5,289 bases of DNA, taken from assembly GCA_015494005.1 (NCBI GenBank), contig WGCB01000594.1, forward strand, positions 1-5,289. Reading direction: 5' to 3'. The notes beneath the pieces are model-generated. The model saw nothing but the letters and a program-made list of their open reading frames with translations. It was not told where the DNA came from and searched no databases. This document shows, piece after piece, positions 4,498 through 5,289 of this stretch. Within the stretch, counting starts at the first letter, position 1; each line of letters starts with the position of its first letter. The position numbers were made by a program, and so were the translations under genes. This DNA comes from Caldilineaceae bacterium. GTDB taxonomy: Bacteria; Chloroflexota; Anaerolineae; Caldilineales; Caldilineaceae.

Positions 4498-5289
4498 GCA
4501 AGACCGCCATCGCTTGGGCTGTGGGCCTGGCCGCTGGCCTGCTCCTTCTGGCCGGGCCAGCCGTCTACGGCGACAAGCCCTACATCATGCACCTGTTCAT
4601 CACCGCCTTCTTCTACGCCATCCTGGCCTCCAGCTGGTCTCTCCTGGCCGGGTACGGGGGGCAGTTCTCCTTCGGCCACATGGCCTTCATGGCCATCGGC
4701 GGCTACACCAGCGGCCTCATCGGCAAGTTCATCCGCTTCACCACCGCGCCCAGCCAGCTCTGCAACGACTTCAAGCTGCCCGGGAGCGAGTGGTGGCTGG
4801 TGGTCCTGAAGCCCCGGGACGTGGGCACTATCAAGGAGACCTGCCTGGACCTGGCCAAACAGAGCACCCTGCCTGCAGGCACCTTCATCGTGACGCCGCC
4901 CATCTGGGCCAGCATCCTCATGGGGGTGCTCATGGGCGCGGTCTTCGGCCTGCTCATCGGCGCTCTGGTCCTGCGCCTGCGCAGCACCTACCTGGCCCTC
5001 TTCACCATCGGCTTCTCGGAGATCCTGCGAGCGGCCATCAGCGCGGAGATCCCCATCACCGAGGGGCAGAGCGGCCTGGAGCTGCTGCCTCTCTTCCCCA
5101 AGGGCGTCACCTTCCTGGGCCGGAGCTTCAGCGCCACCAGCAAGATCCCGCCCTACTACGTCATGCTCCTGCTCCTCATCTTCGCCATCCTGTTTATGAC
5201 CTGGCTGGCCGGCTCCCGTTTTGGCCTCTTCGTCCGGGCCCTGCGGGAGGACGAGGAGGCCGCCGCCGCCCTGGGGGTGAACACGGTCC
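4494..5289 (+). CDS. livM: LivM-type branched-chain amino acid ABC transporter permease, partial (runs off the window)
   Basis: The frame from ATG 4494 stays open for 265 codons to the window edge, so the C-terminal part is missing. It is the partner pore subunit of LivH in the cytoplasmic membrane. Residues 1-26 include a hydrophobic first helix. The LivM signature follows as SWSLLAGYGGQFSFGHMAF (47-65) with AIGGY (67-71). Later come LRLRSTYLALFTIGFSEIL (160-178), the ITEGQSGL segment corresponding to the family's TGGxxGL, and the ATPase-contact loop GSRFGLFVRALREDEEAAAA (240-259) leading into LGVN. Between the early helices there is an unusually long loop of about 55 residues (80-136) with Cys90 and Cys117. 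The start overlaps the livH stop by 4 bp (ATGA). LivG and LivF ATPase genes are expected beyond the window but are not seen. Confidence 0.92.
   Translation, partial: MSKTAIAWAVGLAAGLLLLAGPAVYGDKPYIMHLFITAFFYAILASSWSLLAGYGGQFSFGHMAFMAIGGYTSGLIGKFIRFTTAPSQLCNDFKLPGSEWWLVVLKPRDVGTIKETCLDLAKQSTLPAGTFIVTPPIWASILMGVLMGAVFGLLIGALVLRLRSTYLALFTIGFSEILRAAISAEIPITEGQSGLELLPLFPKGVTFLGRSFSATSKIPPYYVMLLLLIFAILFMTWLAGSRFGLFVRALREDEEAAAALGVNTV

Overview
The window is a high-GC bacterial segment carrying two divergently transcribed gene sets. On the minus strand are an intact PPK2-family polyphosphate kinase gene (132-1157) and the first 46 codons of a second PPK2-family gene (139 down to the window edge). 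On the plus strand are the first three genes of a branched-chain amino acid-type (HAAT/Liv) ABC transporter: a lipoprotein substrate-binding protein (1701-3077), a LivH-type permease (3187-4497) and a LivM-type permease (4494 to the window edge). The lipobox cysteine followed by a long Ala/Pro/Glu/Gln-rich tether, with the high GC content, resembles lipoproteins of Chloroflexota (Anaerolineae/Caldilineae-like). This taxonomic guess is an inference from style, not from a marker gene.

Layout. Positions 1-139: start of a PPK2 paralog, GTG start, overlapping the preceding stop by 8 bp. Positions 132-1157: complete PPK2 with Walker A and Walker B motifs and a charged tail of about 100 residues. 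Positions 1158-1700: a 543-bp divergent regulatory region. It has a minus-strand promoter for the ppk2 pair (TTGAAC / 18 bp / TATAAT), a near-consensus plus-strand promoter for the transporter (TTGACA / 17 bp / TATAAA) preceded by helically phased A-tracts and a 10-bp direct repeat, and a predicted leader of about 300 nt with several inverted repeats that offer alternative pairings. Positions 3078-3186: a perfect 15-bp stem-loop without a T-tract, then three 17-bp-periodic TGAC repeats. The two permease genes overlap by ATGA.

Function. The binding protein would capture a small ligand (amino acid or related compound) outside the membrane and deliver it to the LivH/LivM pore. The ATPase subunits (LivG/LivF) are not in the window and would be expected downstream. 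The stem-loop after the binding-protein gene fits the usual need for far more binding protein than permease. The PPK2 enzymes would transfer phosphate between polyphosphate and nucleotides; no direct functional link to the transporter is visible beyond the shared intergenic region.

I see no mobile element, CRISPR array, tRNA or rRNA. Nothing proves a wholly new system. The most unusual items are the tandem overlapping PPK2 genes, the LivH N-terminal membrane extension of about 100 residues, and the structured transporter leader.
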